Positions 35,761-44,108 of a stretch of DNA of 51,663 bases are shown piece after piece (position 1 is the first letter of the stretch; the number at the start of each line of letters is the position of its first letter). The notes under the pieces were generated by a model, which worked only from the letters and a program-made list of their open reading frames with translations, was not told where the DNA came from and did no database searches. The DNA lies in contig JAQWPG010000009.1 of the NCBI GenBank assembly GCA_029268385.1, positions 70,077 through 121,739 of the forward strand, in the 5' to 3' direction. This DNA comes from Gammaproteobacteria bacterium (GTDB lineage: Bacteria; Pseudomonadota; Gammaproteobacteria; Poriferisulfidales; GCA-002705445). Position numbers and translations under genes: made by a program.

Positions 35761-37228
35761 AAATAATGATTCGCATAGATTAATTTTAGAAAGAAGAAAA
35801 AAATTAGATTTATTAAAAGAATCTGGAAATAATTATTTAAATGATTTTTCTGGAAATATAAGCTGCGAACAAATTAGAAAAATTTCTAACGATAAAAATA
35901 TTATTGATAACGAAAAAAAGAAATTTGTTGTTATGGGTAGAATGATGTCTAAAAGAATAATGGGCAAGTCTAGCTTTGCAAATATTAAAGACAGTTCAGG
36001 CTCAATTCAATTTTACGTAGATAAAAAGAAATTTACAGAAGATCAATTTAAAATTTTTAAGAATTCAGATATCGGCGATATAATTTATGTTGAGGGGTAT
36101 CTTTTTAAAACCAAGACAAACGAGCTAACTTTATTTGCTGTAGACTTTAATTTAGTGACAAAATCATTAAGGCCATTACCAGAAAAATTTCATGGTCTAT
36201 CGGATCAAGAAATTAAATACAGAAAAAGATATCTTGATTTAATATGCAACAAAGGCAGTTGGGATACATTTAACGACAGATTCAAAATTATTAAGGCGGT
36301 AAGAAATTACTTTGATAATCTTGGTTTCATTGAAGTTGAAACACCTATGATGCAAAAAATTCCAGGAGGAGCTACCGCAAAACCATTTATCACACATCAT
36401 AATACTTTGGATATGGATTTATATATGCGCATAGCCCCTGAACTATATCTCAAAAGGTTAATAGTTGGTGGTTTTGAAAAAATTTATGAAATAAATAGAA
36501 ATTTTAGAAATGAAGGAGTTTCGTCTAAACATAATCCTGAGTTTACAATGATTGAATTTTATCAAACATATTGTAATTATTCGGATATGATGAATATTAC
36601 TGAGGACTTACTGAGGTACGTTGTCAATAAAGTGAAGGGTGTAAGTTTGATTAATTATCAAGGGCAAAACTTAGATTTTGGAAAACCTTTTAAAAGAATA
36701 ACTCTAAAAGAATCTATTTTAGAGTTTGAAAATAATCTTACAAAAGACGATATTGACAATATTGACAAAATAAAAAATTATTGTAGCAAAGAGAATATTG
36801 ATATAACAAAGCACTCTTCGATTGGAGAAATTCAGTTCGCACTTTTTGAAAAAATAGTCGAACCTAACCTTTTAGATCCTACATTTATCACTGAATACCC
36901 TATAGAAGTATCTCCGTTAGCTAGAGTTAATAATGAAAACCCACTTATTGCAGATAGGTTTGAGTTTTTTATTATGGGAAAAGAAATTGCCAATGGTTTT
37001 TCTGAGCTTAATGATCCTGATGACCAAAGAAAAAGGTTTGAAAATCAAGCTGCATTAAAAGACGGTGGTAATGATGAAGCAATGTATTTTGACGAAGATT
37101 ATATCGAAGCTTTGGAACATGGTATGCCTCCAACAGCTGGTGAGGGTATTGGAATTGATAGACTTGTGATGATACTTACTGACTCTCCATCGATAAGAGA
37201 TGTTCTTCTTTTTCCTTTAATGCGTTAA
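35750..37228 (+). CDS. lysS: Lysyl-tRNA synthetase (class II)
   Basis: LysS charges tRNA-Lys. I choose the ATG at 35750, six bases after a Shine-Dalgarno AGGTGA at 35738-35743, over an upstream in-frame GTG at 35741. The result is 492 residues, overlapping the prfB stop. The N-terminal OB anticodon-binding domain is at ~55-150 (MGRMMSKRIMGKSSFANIKD). The class II motifs are FIEVETPMMQKIPGGATAKP, FRNEGVSSKHNPEFTMIEFY and GEGIGIDRLVMILTD. prfB-lysS is a conserved pair. Confidence 0.96.
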   Translation: MEDKNNDSHRLILERRKKLDLLKESGNNYLNDFSGNISCEQIRKISNDKNIIDNEKKKFVVMGRMMSKRIMGKSSFANIKDSSGSIQFYVDKKKFTEDQFKIFKNSDIGDIIYVEGYLFKTKTNELTLFAVDFNLVTKSLRPLPEKFHGLSDQEIKYRKRYLDLICNKGSWDTFNDRFKIIKAVRNYFDNLGFIEVETPMMQKIPGGATAKPFITHHNTLDMDLYMRIAPELYLKRLIVGGFEKIYEINRNFRNEGVSSKHNPEFTMIEFYQTYCNYSDMMNITEDLLRYVVNKVKGVSLINYQGQNLDFGKPFKRITLKESILEFENNLTKDDIDNIDKIKNYCSKENIDITKHSSIGEIQFALFEKIVEPNLLDPTFITEYPIEVSPLARVNNENPLIADRFEFFIMGKEIANGFSELNDPDDQRKRFENQAALKDGGNDEAMYFDEDYIEALEHGMPPTAGEGIGIDRLVMILTDSPSIRDVLLFPLMR

Positions 37229-37234
37229 TTGTTT

Positions 37235-37381
37235 TTAATAACCTAGAAACACCAAAACAATTATTGTTGTTAGCACAATCATGAGAAATATTAATGGCAC
37301 AAAAAGCTCTTTTTTATTTTGATTTACATATAATATCAACAATAAAAGAACTACTAGAGTAATTATTAAGTATTTAATCAT
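37235..37381 (-). CDS. Small two-helix membrane protein (48 residues), unknown
   Basis: An open frame of 48 codons starts at an ATG (37379-37381) that overlaps the ygfZ stop in the form ATGA, and ends at TAA (37235-37237), just short of the lysS stop. The peptide consists of two hydrophobic stretches, YLIITLVVLLLLILYV and LFVPLIFLMIVLTTIIVLVF, joined by a short polar turn NQNKKE. It fills almost the entire ygfZ-lysS gap. The start-stop overlap suggests real translation coupled to ygfZ. I recognise no family. Hydrophobic open frames arise easily in AT-rich DNA, so it needs conservation evidence. Confidence 0.55.
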   Translation of the reverse strand: MIKYLIITLVVLLLLILYVNQNKKELFVPLIFLMIVLTTIIVLVFLGY

Positions 37382-38367
37382 TTTGATATACCCTCAATAA
37401 TATGTATTTTAGTATTATGATTAATAGTGAGTTTTTTATCTTCCATTTCTTTTCTTAATACAGCTAAACATAAATAAGAATCGTCACTAATTCTAGAGAG
37501 ATTTATTATATCACCAGCTTGTTTATCGTTATCAGCATCAATAATTGTATGAGAGTCCGGTAATGCCTCTTTAGAGTTAATTTTTAATTCATATAATGAT
37601 TTTTTGGCTTCACCCAAATAATGAGTTCTGGCAACAATTTCTTGCCCTGGATAACATCCTTTTGTAAATGAAACACCATTAAGCACATCAAGAGAAATCA
37701 TTTGTGGTGTAAATGATTCAATTTGAGACTCAGTAATAAATGGTATATGGTCTTTTATATCAAGATAGTCCCAAGACTTATAACCCAAAAGATTAGATTG
37801 ATTTTCATTCATTAAAAAATTAAAACCTTCTTCATTGGTTGAAATTATAGTTTGATTATCAGAAATTTTAAATAATATAAAATTATTTATTTTTTTCGCT
37901 TCATTTATTTTTAGCTGAATTTTTTCTATGAGGTTAATATTTTTATAACTAGAAACACCTATTAGAATATCTTTTGAAACTTCAAATTCAACTTTTGACA
38001 TCATTTTATACATGTTGAGTTTTTTAAGTAATGGCGTAACAGTATCTAAAGTAGTGTATAAATAAAAATCTTTATCTAATTGAAATATATAAAAAATTGA
38101 TATCAATCTTCCTTTTGGATTGCAGTAGCCACACAATACTCCATTATTTGTTTTTAATATTTTTATATCATTTGTAAATTGAGTATTTAAAAAGTTTCGT
38201 GTATCTTCACCATTGCATTTAATTAATACTTTATTACTTAAAATTGATATGGAGTCTTGACCTAATACTTTTTTTATATCTTCGCTAAAATTATAGTTAT
38301 ATTTTAAACCATAATTGTCTATATCTGCTGTATTAGTAATGAATTTTTTAATAAAATCGTTTATCAT
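37378..38367 (-). CDS. ygfZ: YgfZ/GcvT-domain protein, folate-dependent Fe-S cluster maintenance
   Basis: YgfZ supports repair or assembly of certain Fe-S enzymes and binds folate-type cofactor. I start it at ATG 38365-38367 (MINDFIKKF), giving 329 residues. The frame stays open for 41 further codons upstream, but that stretch overlaps sdhC on the other strand and is not conserved sequence. The diagnostic motif KGCYPGQEIVARTHYLGEAK (~225) carries the invariant Cys. It is divergent from sdhCDAB-sdhE by 44 bases; in E. coli ygfZ is also next to sdhE. An sdh iron-sulfur connection is plausible. Confidence 0.9.
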   Translation of the reverse strand: MINDFIKKFITNTADIDNYGLKYNYNFSEDIKKVLGQDSISILSNKVLIKCNGEDTRNFLNTQFTNDIKILKTNNGVLCGYCNPKGRLISIFYIFQLDKDFYLYTTLDTVTPLLKKLNMYKMMSKVEFEVSKDILIGVSSYKNINLIEKIQLKINEAKKINNFILFKISDNQTIISTNEEGFNFLMNENQSNLLGYKSWDYLDIKDHIPFITESQIESFTPQMISLDVLNGVSFTKGCYPGQEIVARTHYLGEAKKSLYELKINSKEALPDSHTIIDADNDKQAGDIINLSRISDDSYLCLAVLRKEMEDKKLTINHNTKIHIIEGISK

Positions 38368-38394
38368 ATTAAACTTTAGTAATATTTGATTATT

Positions 38395-38407
38395 TATAAT
38401 CTGGGAG
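38395..38407 (+). promoter_or_regulatory. Candidate -10 box and ribosome-binding site for sdhC
   Basis: A perfect TATAAT (38395-38400) is followed by GGGAG (38403-38407), a Shine-Dalgarno four bases before the sdhC ATG. A promoter using this -10 would start so close to the SD that the leader would be only about five bases, so another promoter may exist. No good -35 is visible in the 44-base divergent space. Confidence 0.35.
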
Positions 38408-38411
38408 AAAA

Positions 38412-38792
38412 ATGTCGCTATCAAAAGTTCCATTGTCACCGCATCTTCAAGTGTATAGATTACCCCTTGTTGCGCTTGTGTCAATATCACATAGGTTATG
38501 TGGTGTCATTAATGGTTTAGGCTATGCATTATTTATAATATTCTTAATTTCGATTGCATCAGGTTATGAAATCTATAGTATTAGCTATGCAGTACTAACA
38601 AGCACTATTGGAAAAATTTTAGTAAGTATGTGGGTATTTTCTTTATATTTACATATGTGCAATGGTGTTAGACATTTATTTTGGGATTTTGGTTACGGTT
38701 TTAGTGGAAAATCGCCATTAATATCATCGTTTTTAGTTATTTTATTTACAGTATTGATGACAGGTATCACAATATTGCTTTATTTGATGTAG
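38412..38792 (+). CDS. sdhC: Succinate dehydrogenase cytochrome b556 subunit
   Basis: SdhC anchors complex II in the inner membrane and holds heme b with SdhD. The 126-residue protein starts SLSKVPLSPHLQVYRLPLVA, the standard N-terminus, then has SISHRLCGVINGLGYALF and three membrane helices. The heme-ligand histidine is in LYLHMCNGVRHLFWDFGYG (~residue 80-90). First gene of sdhCDAB-sdhE. Confidence 0.94.
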   Translation: MSLSKVPLSPHLQVYRLPLVALVSISHRLCGVINGLGYALFIIFLISIASGYEIYSISYAVLTSTIGKILVSMWVFSLYLHMCNGVRHLFWDFGYGFSGKSPLISSFLVILFTVLMTGITILLYLM

Positions 38793-38814
38793 AGAGAGTT
38801 TTTAGGAGAGCTAA

Positions 38815-39156
38815 GTGTTACACGGAAAAAAACATTGGTTATATCATAGATTTACAGCAATCTTACTATTACCATTAATTATTTGGTTTATATATTCTTT
38901 AAGTCGGGTTCCTGAAATCACATACAGCAACATGATATTATGGACAAGCAAAACCCCAAATTATATTTTTTTATTTGTCTTAATTTTAATATCGGCACGT
39001 CATTTTCAACTTGGCATACAGGTCATTTTAGAAGACTATATATCAAATAAAAAAATACGAGATTTTTATTTAAAACTCATAAATACCATATATTATTTAT
39101 TATCATTTTTAGGAGTGGCTTCGATAACAAAAATATATTTTGGAGTAAATATCTAG
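38815..39156 (+). CDS. sdhD: Succinate dehydrogenase membrane anchor subunit
   Basis: SdhD is the second membrane anchor of complex II. The 113-residue protein starts with GTG, preceded by a strong AGGAG (38804-38808). It has WLYHRFTAILLLPLIIWFIY, two more helices, and the second heme histidine in ISARHFQLGIQVILEDYI (~62-79). sdhA begins immediately after its stop codon with no spacer. Confidence 0.93.
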   Translation: MLHGKKHWLYHRFTAILLLPLIIWFIYSLSRVPEITYSNMILWTSKTPNYIFLFVLILISARHFQLGIQVILEDYISNKKIRDFYLKLINTIYYLLSFLGVASITKIYFGVNI

Positions 39157-40944
39157 ATGAATAAAGATTACGAAATCATAGAACATGAATACGATGTATT
39201 GGTAGTTGGTGCCGGGGGTGCCGGTTTAAGAGCAACCCTAGGAATGGCAGCAGAAGGGTTAAAAACCGCATGTATAACAAAAGTATTTCCTACAAGAAGT
39301 CATACCGTAGCCGCCCAAGGAGGCATGAGTGCTGCGTTAGGAAATATGGGAAAAGATGATTGGCGCTGGCACATGTACGACACAATTAAAGGTTCTGATT
39401 GGTTGGGAGACCAAGATGCTATTGAGTATATGTGTAAAGAGGCTATCCCTTCAGTAATAGAGCTCGAGCATTATGGGGTTCCTTTTTCTAGAACAGAAGC
39501 GGGTAAAATTTACCAAAGACCTTTTGGCGGGATGACAACAAATTATGGAGAAGGTACCGCACAGAGAACATGCGCTGCAGCCGACAGAACAGGGCATTCT
39601 ATATTACATACTTTGTATCAACAATCATTAAAACATGAAGCAGAATTTTTCATAGAGTATTTTGCTATAGACCTAGTTATGGATAATGGTATTTGTACAG
39701 GAGTTGTGGCTATTGATTTATCTTCTGGAAAATTGCATTTATTTAAAGGGCATGTAACTTTATTGGCGACTGGCGGATATGGAAGAGCATATTTTTCTGC
39801 TACATCAGCGCATACATGTACTGGTGATGGAAGTGGGATGGCGCAAAGAGCCGGAATACCCTTACAAGATATGGAATTTACTCAATTTCATCCAACAGGT
39901 ATATATGGGGCTGGTTGTTTAATAACAGAAGGATCTAGAGGAGAAGGTGGTTACTTAACAAATTCAGATGGAGAAAGATTTATGGAGCGTTATGCTCCTA
40001 ATGCAAAAGATTTGGCCTCGAGAGACGTTGTTAGTAGATCTATGACAATAGAGATCAATGAGGGAAGAGGGGTTGGTAAAGAAAAAGACCACATTGAGCT
40101 TCATTTAGAACATTTAGGGCAAGATGTAATTAATGAAAAATTACCAGGAATTGCTGAGTCTGCAAGAATATTTGCTGGCGTTGATGTTACAAAAGCACCA
40201 ATTCCAGTCATTCCTACAGTGCATTACAATATGGGTGGTATTCCTACAAATTATCATGGTGAAGTCGTAAATCCTACAAGTGAAGATGATGAAAAAATAG
40301 TACCAGGTTTGATGGCTATTGGAGAAACAGCTTGCGTATCAGTTCATGGCGCTAATAGATTAGGTTCAAACTCACTATTAGATTTAATTGTTTTTGGAAG
40401 AGCTGCAGCGAAAAAAGCAGCAAAGCTTGTTAAGCCAGGTACAAAACATAGCAATGTTAATAAACAAGCTATTGATAAGATAATTGGCCGCTTAGATAAG
40501 ATTAGATACTCATCAGGGAAAAATTTACCATCTCAGTTAAGACTTAATCTCCAAAAAGAGATGCAAAAAAATGTTGCTGTATTTAGGTCAGAGAAAACAT
40601 TAGAAGAAGGCAGAAAAAATATACATTCTATATATAAAGATTTTTCAGACATTAATTTGAGCGATAAATCTTTAAAATGGAATACTGAGCTTTTAGAAAC
40701 TTTAGAGTTAGAAAATTTACTGACACAAGGTATTGCATCTGTTGAATCCGCATATAATAGAAAAGAGTCAAGAGGTGCGCATGCTAGAGATGATTATCCC
40801 GATAGAAATGATAATGAATGGATGAAACATACAATTGCATCAATTAACGACGATGGTATAGTTGATATTAATTACAGGAAAGTTATTTTAACAACTTTAA
40901 CAGATGAAGTTGAGGCTGTTCCACCAAAAAAGAGGGTTTATTAA
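39157..40944 (+). CDS. sdhA: Succinate dehydrogenase flavoprotein subunit
   Basis: SdhA oxidises succinate to fumarate with covalently bound FAD. The 595-residue protein has the dinucleotide-binding start [18 protein letters not shown], the FAD-attachment histidine in [20 protein letters not shown], substrate-site residues in [11 protein letters not shown] and [11 protein letters not shown], and [20 protein letters not shown] near the C-terminal domain. Length and motifs are complete. Confidence 0.97.
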   Translation: MNKDYEIIEHEYDVLVVGAGGAGLRATLGMAAEGLKTACITKVFPTRSHTVAAQGGMSAALGNMGKDDWRWHMYDTIKGSDWLGDQDAIEYMCKEAIPSVIELEHYGVPFSRTEAGKIYQRPFGGMTTNYGEGTAQRTCAAADRTGHSILHTLYQQSLKHEAEFFIEYFAIDLVMDNGICTGVVAIDLSSGKLHLFKGHVTLLATGGYGRAYFSATSAHTCTGDGSGMAQRAGIPLQDMEFTQFHPTGIYGAGCLITEGSRGEGGYLTNSDGERFMERYAPNAKDLASRDVVSRSMTIEINEGRGVGKEKDHIELHLEHLGQDVINEKLPGIAESARIFAGVDVTKAPIPVIPTVHYNMGGIPTNYHGEVVNPTSEDDEKIVPGLMAIGETACVSVHGANRLGSNSLLDLIVFGRAAAKKAAKLVKPGTKHSNVNKQAIDKIIGRLDKIRYSSGKNLPSQLRLNLQKEMQKNVAVFRSEKTLEEGRKNIHSIYKDFSDINLSDKSLKWNTELLETLELENLLTQGIASVESAYNRKESRGAHARDDYPDRNDNEWMKHTIASINDDGIVDINYRKVILTTLTDEVEAVPPKKRVY

Positions 40945-40946
40945 AA

Positions 40947-41732
40947 GTGGCTGAATTTACATTACCTTTAAATTCTATTGTTAAGAACGGTAGATATTTT
41001 AAATGCGAAAACGCAGATAAAAAAAATATTAGAATTTTTAAAATATATAGATATAACCCAGATGACGAAAGTAATCCAAGTGTTGATACGTATGAAATTG
41101 ATACATCAGATTGTGGTCCAATGATATTAGATGCTCTTCTTAAAATAAAAAATGAAATTGATACAACGATAACTTTCAGAAGATCCTGCAGAGAAGGGAT
41201 ATGCGGTTCTTGCTCTATGAATATCGATGGAAGAAATGCACTAGCATGCACCAAAAGTATTGACGATATAGTTGGCGATATCAAAATATATCCTTTGCCT
41301 CATATGCCGGTGCTAAAAGATTTGGTAACTGATCTAACAGATTTCTACAAACAATATGAGTCAGTTAAACCCTGGCTTCAAGCAAATGAGCCTGAAGATC
41401 TCGCTACAGAGAGACTCCAATCAAAAGAAGAGTTAGCAGAGTTAGATGGTTCTGACGAGTGCATATTGTGTGCATGTTGCTCAACAAGCTGCCCAAGTTA
41501 TTGGTGGAATAGCGATAAATATTTAGGCCCAGCAACACTTATGCAAGCTTATAGATGGATCGCAGATTCCCGAGATAATCACCAAAAGGAAAGATTAGAA
41601 CAATTAGAAGATACATTTAAGCTTTACAAATGCCACACAATTATGAATTGCACAAATGCATGTCCAAAAGGTTTAAATCCAGCAAAACAAATCGCTAAAA
41701 TTAAATCACTTATAGTTGAAAACAAGATTTAA
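40947..41732 (+). CDS. sdhB: Succinate dehydrogenase iron-sulfur subunit
   Basis: SdhB passes electrons from FAD to quinone through three Fe-S clusters. The 261-residue protein starts with GTG. The [2Fe-2S] cysteines are in [20 protein letters not shown], followed by Cys in ACTKS. The [4Fe-4S] and [3Fe-4S] cysteines are in [18 protein letters not shown] and [19 protein letters not shown]. It is a few residues longer than E. coli SdhB (238), mainly at the N-terminus. Confidence 0.96.
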   Translation: MAEFTLPLNSIVKNGRYFKCENADKKNIRIFKIYRYNPDDESNPSVDTYEIDTSDCGPMILDALLKIKNEIDTTITFRRSCREGICGSCSMNIDGRNALACTKSIDDIVGDIKIYPLPHMPVLKDLVTDLTDFYKQYESVKPWLQANEPEDLATERLQSKEELAELDGSDECILCACCSTSCPSYWWNSDKYLGPATLMQAYRWIADSRDNHQKERLEQLEDTFKLYKCHTIMNCTNACPKGLNPAKQIAKIKSLIVENKI

Positions 41733-41733
41733 G

Positions 41734-41979
41734 ATGGAAGATAAAGAAGTCTTATGGAAATGCAGAAGGGGAACCAAAGAACTTGATATATTAATGACAG
41801 GTTTCTATCATAAGTTTTATAAAACAGCATCAAAAACACAACAAGACAGTTTTATAAAATTATTATCTCTTGAAGATCCAATATTATACGATTTATTACT
41901 TAATAAAATATCTTTAAAAGACATTGCAGTAAATGAAATTGCTGATATGATACGTAATATGAGTTTTGAAGGTAAGTAA
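41734..41979 (+). CDS. sdhE: SdhE flavinylation factor (YgfY/Sdh5)
   Basis: SdhE helps attach FAD covalently to SdhA. Starting from the ATG at 41734, one base after the sdhB stop, gives 81 residues. An in-frame TTG at 41716 is possible but less likely. The hallmark RGTKELD (the RGxxE motif) follows VLWKCR, and FIKLLSLEDPILYDLLL is also typical. Being last in the sdh operon matches its role. Confidence 0.92.
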   Translation: MEDKEVLWKCRRGTKELDILMTGFYHKFYKTASKTQQDSFIKLLSLEDPILYDLLLNKISLKDIAVNEIADMIRNMSFEGK

Positions 41980-42067
41980 TACTTCGCTCATACTTAACGA
42001 ATTAGATAAATAATATTTAAATTATATAGCTAATTTTTTTTTGATTAATACAATATAGAAGAAAAAT

Positions 42068-42283
42068 ATGTCAGATAGAGAAAGCGGTACAGTTAAATGG
42101 TTTAATGACTCAAAAGGTTATGGTTTCATTCAAAGAGAAAGCGGTAAGGATGTTTTCGTTCATTTTGGGGCAATTAAAATTGAAGGTGACGGATACAGAA
42201 CTTTAAAAGAAGGTCAGGCTGTTGAATTCACAGTTACAGAAAGCGAAAAAGGTTTAACTGCTACAGACGTAGAAGCTAAATAA
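42068..42283 (+). CDS. Cold-shock-domain RNA chaperone
   Basis: A 71-residue cold shock domain protein with RNP1 (KGYGFIQ) and RNP2 (VFVHF) nucleic-acid-binding motifs in the stretch [15 protein letters not shown]. Such proteins melt RNA structure and may act in cold shock or growth control; which Csp paralogue this is cannot be told. It stands alone between sdhE (88-base gap with no gene) and the DUF1249 gene and is followed by a hairpin that probably terminates it. Confidence 0.95.
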   Translation: MSDRESGTVKWFNDSKGYGFIQRESGKDVFVHFGAIKIEGDGYRTLKEGQAVEFTVTESEKGLTATDVEAK

Positions 42284-42316
42284 TTTAAATCAGCTTTAAA
42301 TAACAACAAATTTATC

Positions 42317-42338
42317 TACTGCAAATTTATTTGCAGTA
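42317..42338 (+). terminator. Probable terminator after the cold-shock gene
   Basis: TACTGCAAAT-TT-ATTTGCAGTA is a perfect 10-base inverted repeat 33 bases after the csp stop; sterically about eight pairs can form. It is followed by a weak T-rich stretch (TTTAAGTTTGATT). In this window it is the clearest intrinsic-terminator-like hairpin. The rest of the 208-base gap contains only the promoter listed next. Confidence 0.6.
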
Positions 42339-42456
42339 TTTAAGTTTGATTAAAGATTCAGAGTTAGTTTTTGTTTTTCTTAAAACCTAATCCCTTATAT
42401 CTTATAATTCTTAAATTTTTTAGTTTAAGAAAATTCCTATTTTTAAAAATAATAAT

Positions 42457-42485
42457 TAGACACTTTTTATTTAGCTGTGTATTAT
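42457..42485 (+). promoter_or_regulatory. Promoter of the DUF1249 gene, apparently leaderless
   Basis: TAGACA (42457-42462) and TATTAT (42480-42485) match the -35 and -10 consensus at five of six positions each, with ideal 17-base spacing. The start codon at 42492 is only six bases beyond the -10, where transcription itself would begin. No Shine-Dalgarno exists. This is the best sigma-70 promoter I see in the window. Confidence 0.55.
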
Positions 42486-42491
42486 ATTTTT

Positions 42492-42953
42492 ATGATTCAA
42501 CCTTATCAAATAAACTCAGTAAGTAAAAATAACTTCCTATCTTTAATGAGTTCTTACGAGCAAAATTTTAAAGATCTTTCGAAGCTTATATGCTTAGATA
42601 TTATCACTCAAAATAATGAACTAAAAAAATTCGTTTCACTTCCTAATGCAACCGATAAAAAATTATCATTACTTATAAAATCCGTAACAAACCATACGTC
42701 AATTATTAAGTTTTCTTATGATTTTTTTTCTGACGATATATGTATTAATTATGTTGAATTAAAAATTTATTTTGATTCTAGGCAAGTTGAAATTATGAGT
42801 ACAAATGATAATAGGTCAAGTAAAATACTTTCTAGCATAAGAGAATTTCATAATCTTCGATTAGGAAAATGGTATAAAAATTATTTTTTATCTATATGGC
42901 TTAAAAATTGTATTAAAAATGGTTATTCATTTGACGCTCAGTCTGAAGTATAA
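42492..42953 (+). CDS. DUF1249 family protein (YqiB-like)
   Basis: The ATG at 42492 gives 153 residues; an upstream in-frame GTG (42477) would overlap the promoter. The sequence SKNNFLSLMSSYEQNFKDLSKL matches the N-terminal helix of the DUF1249/YqiB family. The later YVELKIYFDSRQVEIMS corresponds to its conserved V-R-L-Y-H-D-A-x-x-A-E-V block. Function is unknown. In E. coli the relative yqiB lies by cpdA and nudF, which are not here. Confidence 0.78.
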   Translation: MIQPYQINSVSKNNFLSLMSSYEQNFKDLSKLICLDIITQNNELKKFVSLPNATDKKLSLLIKSVTNHTSIIKFSYDFFSDDICINYVELKIYFDSRQVEIMSTNDNRSSKILSSIREFHNLRLGKWYKNYFLSIWLKNCIKNGYSFDAQSEV

Positions 42954-42986
42954 TTAGTCCAATTTTAAAATTATTTATATAAAATT

Positions 42987-44108
42987 ATGTCAAATGAATT
43001 TATTTCCAATGGTATAAACATAGCAAAACTCCCAAGTGATTATGGGAGTACTGGCTTTAAAATGTTTAAAGGATCAATCCTAAATAACGTTGAAATTGCT
43101 TATGAAACATGGGGAAATCTTTCTATTAACAATGATAATGTTATCCTTTTATTTACAGGGTTGTCCCCGTCTTCCCATGCCGCATCATCAGATTTAAATA
43201 ATGAAAGTGGCTGGTGGGAATATATGATTGGGCCAGATAAACCAATAGATACAAATAAATTTTTTGTAATATGCGTAAATTCTTTAGGAAGTTGCTTTGG
43301 GTCCACTTCGCCAGCATCTATTAATAAAACAACTAATTCAATATATGGGCTTAATTTCCCTGAATTGTCTATAGAAGATATTGCTAAGGCAGGGCATAAC
43401 GTTCTTCAAACTTTAGGTATTGATCATGCGCATACAGTTATGGGTCCATCAATGGGAGGAATGACTGCTTTGGCATATGCATTATTATATCCAAATAGCT
43501 TATCAAATCTTATTGTTATATCTGCTGCAGCAAGAGCATTACCTTTTACAATATCAATAAGATCTCTGCAACGAGAATTAATAAGAAGTGATCCATTATG
43601 GAACAATGGGTCATATAGCAAAGAATCGGCACCATTAAATGGGATGAAGTTAGCAAGAAAACTTGGTTTGATGTCCTACAGAGCTGCAAACGAATGGCGC
43701 GAAAGGTTTAACAGGGCAAGATTACCAAAATCAGATAGCAAGCAAATGTTTGATATTGAGTTTGAAGTAGAAAATTACTTAAATCATAATTCTAAAAAAT
43801 TTGTATCTATGTTTGATCCAAATTGCTATCTGTACTTATCAAGAGCAATGGATCTTTTTGATGTTGCCGAACATGGTGGAACCGTAAATGCAGGTTTAGC
43901 GAAAATACATACCAAAAAAAATTTAATTATTGGTGTTGAGTCAGACATACTTTTTCCTATTGATCAGCAAGAAGAGATCGCTGAAGGATTTAAAAAGGCA
44001 AAGAAAAACTTTAAATTTGAAAAATTAAAGTCTATTCAAGGGCATGACTCTTTTTTAGTAGATGAAAAAAATTTTTCAAAGGTAATATATGAATTCTTTA
44101 AAGATTAA
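42987..44108 (+). CDS. metX: Homoserine O-acyltransferase MetX
   Basis: MetX activates homoserine for methionine synthesis. The 373-residue alpha/beta hydrolase has the nucleophile elbow VMGPSMGGMTALAYAL (Ser 155), VNSLGSCFGSTSPASIN, an Asp in ESDILFPIDQQEE and a His in IQGHDSFLVD. Proteobacterial MetX enzymes may use acetyl-CoA or succinyl-CoA, which I cannot decide here. metW, a frequent partner, is absent. It converges on gltA with a four-base overlap. Confidence 0.92.
   Translation: MSNEFISNGINIAKLPSDYGSTGFKMFKGSILNNVEIAYETWGNLSINNDNVILLFTGLSPSSHAASSDLNNESGWWEYMIGPDKPIDTNKFFVICVNSLGSCFGSTSPASINKTTNSIYGLNFPELSIEDIAKAGHNVLQTLGIDHAHTVMGPSMGGMTALAYALLYPNSLSNLIVISAAARALPFTISIRSLQRELIRSDPLWNNGSYSKESAPLNGMKLARKLGLMSYRAANEWRERFNRARLPKSDSKQMFDIEFEVENYLNHNSKKFVSMFDPNCYLYLSRAMDLFDVAEHGGTVNAGLAKIHTKKNLIIGVESDILFPIDQQEEIAEGFKKAKKNFKFEKLKSIQGHDSFLVDEKNFSKVIYEFFKD

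Noticed and set aside
38368-38490. Open extension of ygfZ by 41 codons upstream (MILTQAQQGV...)
   Set aside because: It overlaps the start of sdhC on the other strand, resembles no YgfZ N-terminus, and a good ATG at 38365-38367 gives the normal length.
41980-42067. Small RNA or cold-shock 5' UTR thermosensor before the csp gene
   Set aside because: The gap is only 88 bases, with no cold-box-like element or stable pairing that I can see.
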